A stretch of DNA of 64,000 nt from Halomontanus rarus (GCF_029338335.1 NZ_CP119796.1), one strand, 5' to 3'; numbered from the stretch's first letter, positions 26,679-35,801 are shown. A program made the numbers and translations. Notes: generated by a model from the sequence alone, not told the origin.

Positions 26679-27506
26679 ATGGGAACGACGACCTACGATT
26701 TTGCCGGGGAGACGGTGATCGTGACCGGCGGTGCGTCGGGCATCGGCCGCGAGGTCGCTCGCCGCTTCGGCGAGGCCGGTGCGACGGTGATCGTCGCGGA
26801 CATTCGTGAACAGCCCAAGGAAGACGAGGAGTCCGCACCGACGCACGAACTCGTCGAGGGCGCCGGGGGTCGGGCGACGTTCGTCGAGACGGACGTCTCG
26901 GATCCCGAGGACGTGGGCGCGGTCGTCGAGGCCGCCAGAGAGTTCGGCGGCGTGGACGTGATGGTCAACAACGCCGCGATCTACCGCCACGGAACGCTAC
27001 TCGAGACCGACGCCGACGCGTTCGATCAGGTGCTCGCGATCAACGTCCGCGGCGTCTTCGCCGGCTGTCGCGCCGCCGCCAGGGACATGCTCGACCGCGG
27101 TGAGCCGGGGAGTATCGTCAACACGGCCTCGATCAGTTCCGAGTACGCCCAGATCGGCCACACGATGTACGACGCCTCGAAGGGCGCGGTCATGATGCTC
27201 ACGCGCGTGGCAGCGCTCGAGTTGGCCCGGTACGACGTCCGGGTCAACGCCGTCGCGCCGGGGATCATCGAGACCACGTTCGGCTCCGGCAACCCGGACT
27301 TCGAGCGGACCGTCGGCGACGGGTTCATCCTCGACGATGCGGAGTTGCCCGACCTCGACGCACAGGAGATCGAGACGGACATCCCGATGGGGCGACTCGG
27401 CTCGACCGACGACGTCGCCGGCTCGTACCTGTTTCTGGCCTCCGACGACGCCGCCTACGTCACCGGTCACCTGCTGTACGTCGACGGCGGCTACCAGATC
27501 GTCTGA
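26679..27506 (+). CDS. Short-chain dehydrogenase/reductase (second copy)
   Basis: A 275-residue SDR with VTGGASGIGREVA (NAD motif), VNNAAIYRHG, NTASISSEYAQIGHTMYDASKGAVMML (Ser, Tyr, Lys) and NAVAPGIIETTF, all canonical. It has a slightly longer insert after the cofactor site (EDEESAPTHELVEGAGG). It is only distantly similar to its upstream neighbour, so the pair is not a recent duplication. The catalytic tetrad looks intact. ATG 26679 starts MGTTTYDFAG. Confidence 0.9.
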   Translation: MGTTTYDFAGETVIVTGGASGIGREVARRFGEAGATVIVADIREQPKEDEESAPTHELVEGAGGRATFVETDVSDPEDVGAVVEAAREFGGVDVMVNNAAIYRHGTLLETDADAFDQVLAINVRGVFAGCRAAARDMLDRGEPGSIVNTASISSEYAQIGHTMYDASKGAVMMLTRVAALELARYDVRVNAVAPGIIETTFGSGNPDFERTVGDGFILDDAELPDLDAQEIETDIPMGRLGSTDDVAGSYLFLASDDAAYVTGHLLYVDGGYQIV

Positions 27507-27667
27507 GCGGTTTTCAGCGGGGTCTGGTCGTGATCGCGATCACGGTCTCCGGTACAGGTACTCTATCTGATCCTCGTTCGCGTTGGCGTTCACCGCCACG
27601 TTCTCCACTCCCACACAGTCACCGCGAGCACGGAAAGAGGATTTCAGTCTTCGGGAGAACCTCAGGT

Positions 27668-28543
27668 ATGCGCCGCCTCCCTCCCCTCACCCTGTCGGTG
27701 CTCATCGGTACCCTCCCGCTCTCCACCACTGTCGCGGCCCAGTCGAAAAACCGCGCCCTCGTCGATGGCCTCGAGTCGCAACTGTTCACTGTCGCGATTG
27801 CGATCACACTGGCCGTTCTCGGCGTGTTCGCCTACGCAGTTTACAGGTTCCGCGAGACCGACGAGCGGACGGCACCGGCCGGTGAAGACGAGCGGCGAAC
27901 TGAGGGTGAGTTAGAATCGAGACCGAGACCAGGATCGGGTTCGGGGCTGGGACCAACACTCGAGATTTCGTGGACGCTCGCGGCCGCAATCGTATTACTG
28001 TTCGTCGGCGTCGCCAGTTACTCGGTACTCGCGAATCCGTACGTGTCTCCCGACCAGTCCGTCGAGGTCGACGGTGAGGGAGATCCCGACAGTCTCGGTT
28101 TCGAGAACCTCGACGCCGGCGACGACACGGACGTGCACGTCCGAGCATCCCAGTGGGACTGGAACGCGTCGTACCCCGACGCCGAGGTGACGACGCGAAA
28201 CGAAATCGTGATCCCCGCCGACGAGAACGTCACGATCTGGCTGACCAGCGACGACGTCGTCCACTCGCTGTTCGTCCCCGAACTCGGCGTCAAACAGGAC
28301 GCGATTCCCGGTCGGTACACTCGAGTCCGGACCGTCGCGTACGACCCCGGCGAGTACGACGTCCGGTGTACCGAGTTCTGTGGCACCGGGCACGCGGGGA
28401 TGACCGGGACGGTCGTCGTCCTCGAGTCCGGAGCGTACGATGCGTGGCTGTCGGCGCAGGGTGGTGGCGGTAGCAGTCGCAACGACCGCGACGGCGAAAA
28501 CGAGGTGTCCGCGACGGCGTTTCTCGAGTCCGATACTGAGTGA
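27668..28543 (+). CDS. Cytochrome c oxidase subunit II-like CuA protein (orphan)
   Basis: A 291-residue membrane-anchored protein. A signal-like N-terminus and two helices (about 33-56 and 100-120) are followed by the periplasmic CuA domain: VRASQWDWNASYPD (aromatic electron-entry region), SDDVVHSLFVPELGVKQDAIPGR and the ligand motif CTEFCGTGHAGM. All expected CuA ligands (His, Cys, Glu, Cys, His, Met) are present. A G/R/E-rich spacer follows. No subunit I or III gene is next to it in the window, so its partner must be elsewhere. ATG 27668 gives the normal signal region. Confidence 0.85.
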   Translation: MRRLPPLTLSVLIGTLPLSTTVAAQSKNRALVDGLESQLFTVAIAITLAVLGVFAYAVYRFRETDERTAPAGEDERRTEGELESRPRPGSGSGLGPTLEISWTLAAAIVLLFVGVASYSVLANPYVSPDQSVEVDGEGDPDSLGFENLDAGDDTDVHVRASQWDWNASYPDAEVTTRNEIVIPADENVTIWLTSDDVVHSLFVPELGVKQDAIPGRYTRVRTVAYDPGEYDVRCTEFCGTGHAGMTGTVVVLESGAYDAWLSAQGGGGSSRNDRDGENEVSATAFLESDTE

Positions 28544-28659
28544 GTGATCACGATTGGGTCGAACCGGACGCCTGCTGGCCGTAACGCCAACGAGAAAGCG
28601 TTTTGAGTCCTCGAGCCCTAGATATCGTGCGTGCCTTCAGTCCCCGGCCGAGCCTACCC

Positions 28660-28834
28660 ACTCGGGTGCGATGACAGCACGGCGAACCCGGGCGCGCGAC
28701 AGTCGTTTGCGGTTGCAGTTGCGATTGCGGTTGCGACCGTGGTTCCGTCAGGAACCACACGGTAAAGACGTGGCCGATTGGGCCACGCATTCGACGGCTG
28801 ACGCCGTCTCGCAAGTCGCGGTCGATGGACCGCG
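28660..28834. other. Run of consecutive perfect hairpins in a non-coding region
   Basis: The 28544-29005 gap contains no recognised gene. Within it are four perfect stem-loops in a row: 28739-28758 (8-base arms, loop gtca), 28769-28787 (7, loop gattg), 28793-28808 (6, loop tgac) and 28817-28834 (7, loop gatg). An imperfect stem occurs upstream (about 28660-28690). It could be a structured RNA or a decayed repeat. No promoter or family match can be claimed. Upstream is a gcggttgcagttgcgattgc-type hexamer run. Confidence 0.45.
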
Positions 28835-29005
28835 CACCGCCCGGCACGAGGGTTAGCCGACCGACGCGGCACGCCGCCACGGGATGAGGTCGGACGTTAG
28901 TGTTCCGGGCGATATCCTTTCGAGTGTACGACGAAGCGTATTCCCAGAGACGTCTCACACCACGGAGCACAAGCGGTTTACTGTCGATTACCCAAACGAT
29001 CGGCA

Positions 29006-29941
29006 ATGCACGCCGACCAGATAGACCGGCAAGCGCGGGAAGCAGTCGAACGACAGAACCGATTGCCACTCCCGCACAGCCGCCACGGGGTGAAGCTCCT
29101 CCGTCTCATCACTCGGCCGGCAATGTGGATACAGAATCGGAACCCGCCGAGTGTCGGTGCGACCGTCGACCGAACGATTCCGGGTCCCGCGGGCGAACTC
29201 GACGCCCGTCTCTATCTCCCGGACGCGGACGGACCCTCCCCGACGATCGTGTTCTTCCACGGCGGCGGATTCGTTCTCGGGAGCATCGAGACGCACGACT
29301 GGCTCTGCCGGCACCTCACGCGGGAGAGCGGTTGCGCCGTCCTCTCGATCGACTATCGGCTCGCTCCGGAACACCCCTTCCCCGCGGCGGTCGAGGACGC
29401 GTACGCCGCCGTCGAGTGGGCGTCCGCGAATCCGGACGCGGTCTACGGAACCGGCGACGTCGCGGTCGCGGGAGACTCCGCGGGTGGGAACCTCGCCGCC
29501 GTCGCCGCCCTCGTGGCCGCCGAGCGCGACGGCCCGGAAATCACCTACCAGGCGCTCCTGTACCCTGCTGTTGGCATCGAGCGGGACCAGCAGTCAGTGC
29601 GAGAGCACACCGGTATCGTCCTCAGCGAAGCCGATATGGAGTGGTTCGACCGCTGTTACTACAGGAGCGAGATTCACAAACGGAACCCGTACGCCGACCC
29701 GACGAACGCCGCCGACGTCTCCGCGGTCGCCCCTGCAACAGTCGTCACCGCCGGATTCGACCCACTCCGTGATGGCGGGAAAACGTACGCCGAACAGCTC
29801 GTCCGTAACGGTGTTCCCACGCGCTACGAGAACTACGACAGTATGGTCCACGGGTTCATGACGCTCCGCAACGTCGACCGCGCTCGCGACGCGATCGCGG
29901 ACGTCGCCGACGACCTCGCAGACGCACTCGACGGGGACTGA
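29006..29941 (+). CDS. Alpha/beta hydrolase, hormone-sensitive-lipase/acetyl esterase type
   Basis: A 311-residue enzyme with the family IV esterase hallmarks: FFHGGGFVLGSIETHD (oxyanion hole HGGG), GDSAGGNLAAV (nucleophile elbow GDSAGG), GFDPLRDGGKTYAEQL (Asp) and HGFMTLRNV (His). Start ATG 29006, MHADQIDRQAREAVERQ. It hydrolyses short-chain esters. It is preceded by the hairpin-bearing intergenic region and followed by a converging luciferase-like gene. Confidence 0.92.
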   Translation: MHADQIDRQAREAVERQNRLPLPHSRHGVKLLRLITRPAMWIQNRNPPSVGATVDRTIPGPAGELDARLYLPDADGPSPTIVFFHGGGFVLGSIETHDWLCRHLTRESGCAVLSIDYRLAPEHPFPAAVEDAYAAVEWASANPDAVYGTGDVAVAGDSAGGNLAAVAALVAAERDGPEITYQALLYPAVGIERDQQSVREHTGIVLSEADMEWFDRCYYRSEIHKRNPYADPTNAADVSAVAPATVVTAGFDPLRDGGKTYAEQLVRNGVPTRYENYDSMVHGFMTLRNVDRARDAIADVADDLADALDGD

Positions 29942-30028
29942 TACCGTCGGCTGTCGTTGTTCGTGGCTTCGTCGAGACCGGCAGCGAATCTACGGCGCTG
30001 ACCGACAGCCAACAGTATCGCTCCCCTC

Positions 30029-30976
30029 CTACACCTGCTCGATCACGTCCTCGGCGAACTGCGTGAGTTCGCGTTCTGGTGCATCACCGGCCGTCGACAC
30101 GAGGACGTGATCGACGCCCAGCGCCTCGAGCTCTCGGAAGTACTCGGCGAACCACTCGCTGCCGGCGCGGTAGCCGAGGTGGATCGGTTCGGGGTCGGCG
30201 TCGGGTTCGTCCGCGAGTTCCGTCCGGACGGCCATCGCGTACGGCTTGTCACCCCCTGCATCGCGCCAGTCGGCGAGGTACGACTCGAGGGTGTCCATCG
30301 GGAGGTGATAGAAGAACCAGCCGTCGCCGTGCTCGCCGATCCACTCGACCGACTGGCGGGCGTGACCGGTCGGCAGCAGCGGGATCGTTTCGGTCGTCGG
30401 TTTCGGAACGAGGTCGAGGTCGCCCTCGAGCGAGCCCCACCGGGAGTCGATCTCGGGGAACTCCTCGCGCCAGACGGTTCGAAGGACGTCGACGTGTTCG
30501 CGGAACGCCTCGCCGCGCGTCTCGGCGTCGACGTCGAACGCCGGGAACTCGGGATCCCGGTCGCCGGTCGCGACGCCCATCACGAGCCGGCCGTCGGAGA
30601 GTCGGTCGATCGAGGCGGCGCTCTTCGCGACGTGGAGAGGATGGCGCAGCGGGAGGACGACGCTGGCCGTTCCGAGCGCGATCTCCGAGGTGTGGGCGGC
30701 GACGTGGCCGAGCCACGGCCACGCGTCGAAGGTCTGTCCCGCGTCACCGAAACGGGGCCAGTACAGCGGGACGTCGCGTGCCCACAAGGCGTCGAACCCG
30801 ATCGATTCCGCGTGGGCCGCCAGCTCCATCTCATCGTCGACGGGTGGTCGCGACTCGCCGATTCCGGTGAGCGGAAATCCCGCCCCGAACGTGAGTCGGT
30901 CGGTGTCGAACAGCCGCCGGTAGCCGGCGTTTTCGTGGCCGTCTGTCACGGGTGCCGCTCCGGTCCGGACGCCCAT
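30029..30976 (-). CDS. LLM-class (luciferase-like) oxidoreductase
   Basis: A 315-residue TIM-barrel flavin/F420-type enzyme. LTFGAGFPLTGIG, DALWARDVPLYWPRFGD, IALGTASVVLPLRHPLHVAKSAASIDRLSDGRLVMGVATG and a C-terminal EALGVDHVLVST are typical of the LLM superfamily. Cofactor (FMN or F420) and substrate are not readable. It reads leftward just after the glycosidase gene, 18 bases apart (30976 to 30995), so the two may be co-transcribed. The start may alternatively be the GTG at 30949. Confidence 0.78.
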   Translation of the reverse strand: MGVRTGAAPVTDGHENAGYRRLFDTDRLTFGAGFPLTGIGESRPPVDDEMELAAHAESIGFDALWARDVPLYWPRFGDAGQTFDAWPWLGHVAAHTSEIALGTASVVLPLRHPLHVAKSAASIDRLSDGRLVMGVATGDRDPEFPAFDVDAETRGEAFREHVDVLRTVWREEFPEIDSRWGSLEGDLDLVPKPTTETIPLLPTGHARQSVEWIGEHGDGWFFYHLPMDTLESYLADWRDAGGDKPYAMAVRTELADEPDADPEPIHLGYRAGSEWFAEYFRELEALGVDHVLVSTAGDAPERELTQFAEDVIEQV

Positions 30977-30994
30977 GTGGACTGCGGTTCCCAG

Positions 30995-32101
30995 TCAGAC
31001 GCGGTCGACGGTACGCGTTCGTTCCCGATACTGCGTCCAGAGCGCCGCGGCAACCGTGAAGTCCTCCGCGCTGGCGTAGCCGCGCTTGACGTAGGGCTCG
31101 CCCTCGACCGTGAGCACCTCGAGGAAGTTCCCGTACGGACGCAACACGCCTTCGACGCGCTCGACCTCCCGCTTGGCCCGTTCCTCGAGTCCGTAGCGCT
31201 GGAGTCCGGTCGCGTACATGAAGCTGTTCCACGGCCAGACGTGGTAGTGGTAGTCCCGGTGGAGGACGAAGAAGGGGTGGACGTCGCCGTACGAAAAGGG
31301 TCGGTCGCGCATGCGGAGTCCGGCGTCGGTCTCGAGCCGATCGAGTGCCGCGGCGATCCGCTTGGCGCGTTCGTCGCCGACGAGTCCGAAGTACAGCGGG
31401 ACAACGTTGGCGTCGCAGGCCAGCGTCGGGGAGCCGCGCGATTCGGCGAAGTAGCTGCCGGTCCATAGCCCCTCCAGCCCGTCGCGAACGGTCGCCGAGC
31501 GACCCGTATAGGTCGTCTCGATGCCGGCCGACTCGAGGCGTTCGATCGCGGCGAGCAACAGAGCGGTGTTGTACGCTTCGCGGGGGCCGGCCGCCGAATC
31601 CCACCAGGAACTGCCGTCGCCCGTCACGACCCCGTCTGCCTCGTCGAAGAACTTCCGGCGGTGGAGCGCGGCGAGGTCGGCTAGCGCGTCGGCGTCGACG
31701 GCAGTGGGGCCCTCGAGACCACCCGACTCGGCGAGGAGGATCACGAGTGCCGGGAACGTGTCGACTCCCTCCTCCGGCGTCGCGGCGTTGTACTCGCCGT
31801 GGAAGTCGGTGAAGAAGACGTCCGAGAGCTGCTGGAGGAGCCAGCCGCCGGTCTCTCTGACGGTCTCGTCGAATCCCATCGTCGCGAGTCCCGGGGCGGC
31901 GAAACAGAGGTCGCGCGGCCAGACGCCGTAGAAGTGGCCGCCGGCTTCGAAGCCGCGGTCGGCTCGCTCCGCGAGGATCGACTCGGCGGCCTCTTCGAGC
32001 GTCCCTCGGTGTCGATAGCCGTGGCGCCGTTTCTCGGCGTAGTGGCGGAGTCGCCTGTAGAGTTCCTGCGAGTAGTAGGCGAGCTCCTGCCCGGGTTCCA
32101 T
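30995..32101 (-). CDS. Six-hairpin glycosidase-like protein (GH15 type)
   Basis: A 368-residue protein starting MEPGQELAYYSQELYRRLRHYAEKRRHG. FYGVWPRDLCFAAPGLATMGFDETVRETGGW is the (alpha/alpha)6-barrel substrate motif of glucoamylase-type enzymes, with further conserved aromatic and acidic segments (HYHVWPWNSFMYATGLQRYG). It may hydrolyse an oligosaccharide or trim glycans in the cytoplasm; no signal peptide is seen. Shorter than classical GH15 enzymes. The start was placed at 32101; an extension to 32512 has composition unlike haloarchaeal coding DNA. Confidence 0.68.
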   Translation of the reverse strand: MEPGQELAYYSQELYRRLRHYAEKRRHGYRHRGTLEEAAESILAERADRGFEAGGHFYGVWPRDLCFAAPGLATMGFDETVRETGGWLLQQLSDVFFTDFHGEYNAATPEEGVDTFPALVILLAESGGLEGPTAVDADALADLAALHRRKFFDEADGVVTGDGSSWWDSAAGPREAYNTALLLAAIERLESAGIETTYTGRSATVRDGLEGLWTGSYFAESRGSPTLACDANVVPLYFGLVGDERAKRIAAALDRLETDAGLRMRDRPFSYGDVHPFFVLHRDYHYHVWPWNSFMYATGLQRYGLEERAKREVERVEGVLRPYGNFLEVLTVEGEPYVKRGYASAEDFTVAAALWTQYRERTRTVDRV

Positions 32102-32238
32102 ATCCGTTTCAGGGGCGGAACGCGTATATCGTCCTCGGCTGCAGGAGTCGAGTTCGGATTCGGGTTCGGGTTCAGGTCTATATCCGAACCCTCGAGACCG
32201 AAATCCAACGAGAACGCGAAATTCGACGACGAGGACGC

Positions 32239-32967
32239 TCAGCCCCGAAACACCAGCACGCTCTCCGCCGGCCGCGTCGTGTCCATCGCCTCGGCCCACG
32301 TCGGCTCGACGGGCCGCTCGCGAACGCCGACGAGATCGAGCGGTTCGAACAGGTGCCGGTAGGTCTCGAGCGACCGCGGCCAGACGTGATTGTCGGCCGG
32401 TGGTCGGGTCCGCTCGCAGCAGACGGCGAGCCCGTTCGGCGAGAGGACGCGACGGAGTTCCGCGACCGAGTCTCGGATCGTCTCGTTCGGCACGTGCTGG
32501 AGGACGGTCCACGTGACGAGCAGGTCGAATGCGTCGTCAGGAAACGGGATCGAGTCCGCTCGAGCGGGGACGAACTCGATCCCGTCGACATCGGCGTACA
32601 GCTCGGCCGCGGTCTCGAGAGCTTCCACGTCGGGATCGACTCCGACGTGACTCTCGCTGCGGTCGGCGATCCACGGCGAGAGCCGGCCGTAGCCGCACCC
32701 GACTTCGAGAGAACGTGCCGGCGGCTCCTCGAGGTGGTCGTCGAGGACGTTACCCAATCCGGCGACCTCGTGGTAGAGGTTCGAGGCGAACTCGGGGCGC
32801 GTCCGCGGACTCGAGGCGTAACCGCCCGGTTCGAATCGGACGACGCCGTCGCGGCGTCGCCACTCGGGGCCCCAGTTGGACGACGGGACGAGGAGACCGA
32901 ACACGTACCGAGGGATCTTTTCGGGCCGGTTGAGCCCTCGCCTGAGCAGTCCGAGCGCGTCGACCAT
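32239..32967 (-). CDS. Class I SAM-dependent methyltransferase
   Basis: A 242-residue protein. LEVGCGYGRLSPWI is SAM motif I, VGVDPD the acidic strand, DAFDLLVTWTVLQHVPN motif II and ELRRVLSPNGLAVCCE motif III, all of the methyltransferase-11 type. The N-terminal 70 residues are haloarchaeal-specific. The substrate is unknown. It is followed leftward by 138 bases without a gene, then the glycosidase gene. Confidence 0.85.
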   Translation of the reverse strand: MVDALGLLRRGLNRPEKIPRYVFGLLVPSSNWGPEWRRRDGVVRFEPGGYASSPRTRPEFASNLYHEVAGLGNVLDDHLEEPPARSLEVGCGYGRLSPWIADRSESHVGVDPDVEALETAAELYADVDGIEFVPARADSIPFPDDAFDLLVTWTVLQHVPNETIRDSVAELRRVLSPNGLAVCCERTRPPADNHVWPRSLETYRHLFEPLDLVGVRERPVEPTWAEAMDTTRPAESVLVFRG

Positions 32968-33114
32968 CGGTCGGTTCGTTCGTCGTTGACCACTCCCAAA
33001 GGTAGCTGGCCGGCGAGTGCACCGCCGGTCGGCACTCGAGACCTCGAGTCACACTCCGCCCGTCGATCGCAAAAATCCGTCTCGAAACGAGCTGTGCGGT
33101 GTGTTGTGCTGCGA

Positions 33115-33978
33115 TTACGGCCCGCGAATGTCCTCGTCTTTGTCCTCGTTCTCCTCGCTCAGTTCGTCTTCTGGAGTGTTCTCGTCGCTTTCACCCTCAT
33201 CCATTCCCTCACTCTCACTTCCGATGTCGTCGCCGAAGTCCGTGTCATCGTCGTCTCCGAGGTCGGCATCTGCGTCCGCGTCGGTTTCGTCCTGCCCGAG
33301 TTGCTCGTCACCCGACCCTTCGTCGTCCGCACCCTCGTCGCTCGACGCCACGTCGGTCTCGTCCTGACGGCCGGCACCATCGGACTCGCCGTCGAAGTCG
33401 GGATCGCCGGATCCGGGCGCGCCGGTGACGTGAACGTCCAGCTGCTCGTCGGTGTCGGGCTGTGCGTCGGCACCGGTCTCGTCCGGACCCGCACTTTCGT
33501 CGGAGATCGGCACGCGGTCGGTCAGCCCCGAACTGATCTCGTCGACGATCCCGCCGGCGTCGAGGTCGGACTCACGCTTCTTCTCGGCGGACTCTCCGAG
33601 GTCGTCGACCGTTCCCGGAGCGTCGCTCACTCCCTGATCTCCCTCGAGCGGATCCAATTCGTTCTCATTCTCGCCCTTGCTCTCGCCCTCGCTCTCGCTC
33701 TCAACCCCGCTCGCCTCGCGCCGACGAAGACCGACGGCGAGCAGGCTCGCCCCGGCGAGCGCCTGCAAGATCGCTCGCCCGCGACGGTGGCGGAGCTGTT
33801 TGATGGCGCCCAGAAGGAGCAACCCACCGCCCGCGATGGGAAGCGTGCCGCTTTCGAAGCCGCCCGTCACTCTCGAGGCGAGCGACGTCATTCGCTCTGG
33901 GTCGATCGCGTCGGTACCCTCCTCGAGGGCGTTCAGTGCATCCTGACTCTCCGTCGACGGTGTGCGTTCCTGGGTCAT
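33115..33978 (-). CDS. Membrane protein with long acidic low-complexity tail
   Basis: A 287-residue protein. After a helical N-terminus (residues 1-40) come two short hydrophobic stretches (about 42-58 and 66-82, GTLPIAGGGLLLLGAI, AILQALAGASLLAVGL) joined by a basic turn, giving a hairpin in the membrane. From residue about 88 to the end it is a D/E/S/G-rich tail with hexamer-type DNA repeats. No known domain. ATG 33978 is used; sequence upstream is non-coding. Function unknown. Confidence 0.6.
   Translation of the reverse strand: MTQERTPSTESQDALNALEEGTDAIDPERMTSLASRVTGGFESGTLPIAGGGLLLLGAIKQLRHRRGRAILQALAGASLLAVGLRRREASGVESESEGESKGENENELDPLEGDQGVSDAPGTVDDLGESAEKKRESDLDAGGIVDEISSGLTDRVPISDESAGPDETGADAQPDTDEQLDVHVTGAPGSGDPDFDGESDGAGRQDETDVASSDEGADDEGSGDEQLGQDETDADADADLGDDDDTDFGDDIGSESEGMDEGESDENTPEDELSEENEDKDEDIRGP
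33667..33702. repeat. Hexanucleotide microsatellite in the acidic tail
   Basis: Repeated ctcgcc/ctcgct units encode (on the reverse strand) the SESEGESKGE part of the membrane protein. It resembles the other hexamer runs in the window. Confidence 0.55.
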
Positions 33979-34203
33979 CGGTATCCCTCGTCTGCGGCGT
34001 TGGATTCGCCTCCAGGGTGTGCTACGCGCTCCGGACGGTTGAACGTTGGACCGGCATATCCCGACGGCCGTCGTCGAATGCGTAATTCGGCGAGGAGGAC
34101 CGTTTTCTCGAGACTGCGGGCCACCCACCGTGCCGAAACGGGCACGGGACTCGACGGCCACAGTATTATCCGGTCGAGCGTGGTAGCGAGCGTTTCCACG
34201 ACG
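33979..34203. other. Intergenic gap before the small ORF
   Basis: I see no gene here. A TATA-like tattat at about 34164-34169 could drive the following small ORF and the unrecognised gene. Confidence 0.4.
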
Positions 34204-34314
34204 ATGACACGCCAGGACGCCGGTCACGACGACGGGTGGCGTTCGACGAGAGCGGAGTGGATCGGTCGCGGCGTGAACCGACCTGGCGGATTCGATCGGG
34301 GTGAGGGCCGATGA
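34204..34314 (+). CDS. Possible 36-codon leader ORF coupled to the next gene
   Basis: A 36-residue ORF, MTRQDAGHDDGWRSTRAE..., ends TGA at 34312-34314, overlapping the ATG of the next gene (ATGA). A TATA-like tattat is about 38 bases upstream. The overlap and placement make translational coupling plausible, but there is no homology evidence; it could also be the chance end of an open frame. Confidence 0.4.
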   Translation: MTRQDAGHDDGWRSTRAEWIGRGVNRPGGFDRGEGR

Positions 34315-35735
34315 GGATCTCGAGGATACTCGCCGGCGGGCGGTCGACTCCTCGAGCGCTCCCGAACTTCGATTCGACGACGATCTTCGTCCGCGCGGCG
34401 GCGCGATACCTGCGGGGCGAGGACTTCCCAGCTCTCGGGATGTTTCATCCGAAACTGTCCGGCCTCGCGCCGGTGCTCAATCTCAACCACCTCCCCCGGA
34501 CGGTGCGGACGTCTATGTACACCTGGGGCGGGACCAACGAGGGCGTGCCGCCGGATTTCCTCGGTGACGTCGACGTCGAACGGTTCCGCGAGTGGGTCGT
34601 CGACCAGTATCCCGAACGAGGCTACCCGGCGGTGATGGTCGGCTCGAGCAACGGCGCCGCGGTCCACCTCGCCGCCCTCCTCGGAATCCCGTGGCTCCCG
34701 CAGACGTTTCTCATCCCCGTCCGCCGGTCGATGGGGCCCGACGAGATCCGCGAGGATATCAGGTGGGGCGAAGCGTGCGCGGAGCCGTTCCTCGAGGAAA
34801 ATCCAGACGCCTCGCTCCACCAGATGCACGACCCGAACCAGGATCGGCTGATGGTTCGGAAACTGGGCTACTTCCGGACGAAGGTCCGCACGCTGGGCGA
34901 GGCCTACGAGGAGTTCCTCGAGACGGTCCTCGAGCCCGGCGGGACGATCGTCTCCCTCGAGTGCGGGTACGACTGGCCGGCGGTCGACGTCGGCGAGCGC
35001 CACAGCTTCCAGCTCGGCGGGCTTGGCGGCCTCGACCCCGAGGAGTACTACGAGGGAAGCGACCGGGTCGCGTCGTTTCTCGCCGAGCAGGGAGCGACGA
35101 CCCGTCGGTGGAACGCTCCGGAACCCGACGGCCGGGTCCCGGAGGCGGAGTGGGGATTCGATCAGCACCTCCGCGATGATGTCGCGCGGATCGCCGACGA
35201 CCGCGGCTACGATCTGCGGCGGTTGTCCTTCGACGACCCGCGGGATCTGAGTCCGTTCGTCGCCGACCGCTACCGGGAGCGATACCGCGAGCGAAACCGG
35301 TCGACCGAGCGCCTGTTCGCCCAGTCGTTCGCGCTGGTCGAACCCTGGTGGACGATCAGGACCGGGTCGATCCCCTACTGGACCGCGTTCAACACCCGGC
35401 CGGACGCCCGATCGCTCGAGGCCTACCTCGAAGGTGCCGAACCGTACGACGAGATTCGGGCGAACCTGTTCTCACACGGCGTCGAGTCGGCCGGACTGGC
35501 GTCGGTGGAGCGGTGGCGGGAGGTCCTCGATCACGCTCGCGACCGACGCGGGTTCGTGGGCGTCGATACGAACGCGTTTCCGTACGACCTCGAGTCCCAG
35601 TTCCGATATCACAGCGATATCCCTCGAACGATCGACGCCCGGCACTCGCATCCGCCGCCGATGCCGTTCGAGCGGTTCGACGAGCTCGCCGGCGACGTCG
35701 CCGACGAGTACTCTGTCCGGTGGGAAACGCGGTAG
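34311..35735 (+). CDS. Unrecognised conserved-looking protein, possibly alpha/beta hydrolase-like
   Basis: A 474-residue soluble protein. I do not recognise the family. It has YPAVMVGSSNGAAVHLAALLGIPWLPQTFLIPVRR (residues about 105-140), where GSSNGA resembles a hydrolase nucleophile elbow, and a late segment (residues 370-470) rich in aromatics and acidic residues. There is no signal peptide or membrane helix. Third-position GC is high throughout, supporting real coding. It is immediately upstream (70 bases) of an iron-type operator facing away from it, and follows a possible leader ORF in an ATGA overlap. Confidence 0.6.
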   Translation: MRISRILAGGRSTPRALPNFDSTTIFVRAAARYLRGEDFPALGMFHPKLSGLAPVLNLNHLPRTVRTSMYTWGGTNEGVPPDFLGDVDVERFREWVVDQYPERGYPAVMVGSSNGAAVHLAALLGIPWLPQTFLIPVRRSMGPDEIREDIRWGEACAEPFLEENPDASLHQMHDPNQDRLMVRKLGYFRTKVRTLGEAYEEFLETVLEPGGTIVSLECGYDWPAVDVGERHSFQLGGLGGLDPEEYYEGSDRVASFLAEQGATTRRWNAPEPDGRVPEAEWGFDQHLRDDVARIADDRGYDLRRLSFDDPRDLSPFVADRYRERYRERNRSTERLFAQSFALVEPWWTIRTGSIPYWTAFNTRPDARSLEAYLEGAEPYDEIRANLFSHGVESAGLASVERWREVLDHARDRRGFVGVDTNAFPYDLESQFRYHSDIPRTIDARHSHPPPMPFERFDELAGDVADEYSVRWETR

Positions 35736-35783
35736 TCTCGTTTCCCGTCGGCCGGGAGCCGCGTCACAAAACACTTACTAACG

Positions 35784-35799
35784 TTTAGGCCAACCTAAA
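35784..35799. promoter_or_regulatory. DtxR/IdeR-type iron operator
   Basis: TTTAGG-CCAA-CCTAAA is an inverted repeat matching the TTAGG...CCTAA half-sites of DtxR/IdeR-type iron boxes. It ends two bases before the ATG at 35802, placing it over the expected transcription start of a leaderless gene, a repression position. A TATA-like cttacta is at about 35774. Confidence 0.65.
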
Positions 35800-35801
35800 A
35801 C

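Noticed and set aside
28554..28856. Small forward ORF in the hairpin region
   Set aside because: Arginine-rich, non-haloarchaeal composition, and overlaps the perfect hairpins.
32826..32845. ggttcgaatc sequence resembling a tRNA T-arm
   Set aside because: It lies inside the methyltransferase coding frame and no acceptor or anticodon arm surrounds it.
32353..34314. 653-codon forward frame across the methyltransferase and acidic membrane protein
   Set aside because: Mostly antisense; only its last 36 codons (from ATG 34204) remain plausible as a leader ORF.
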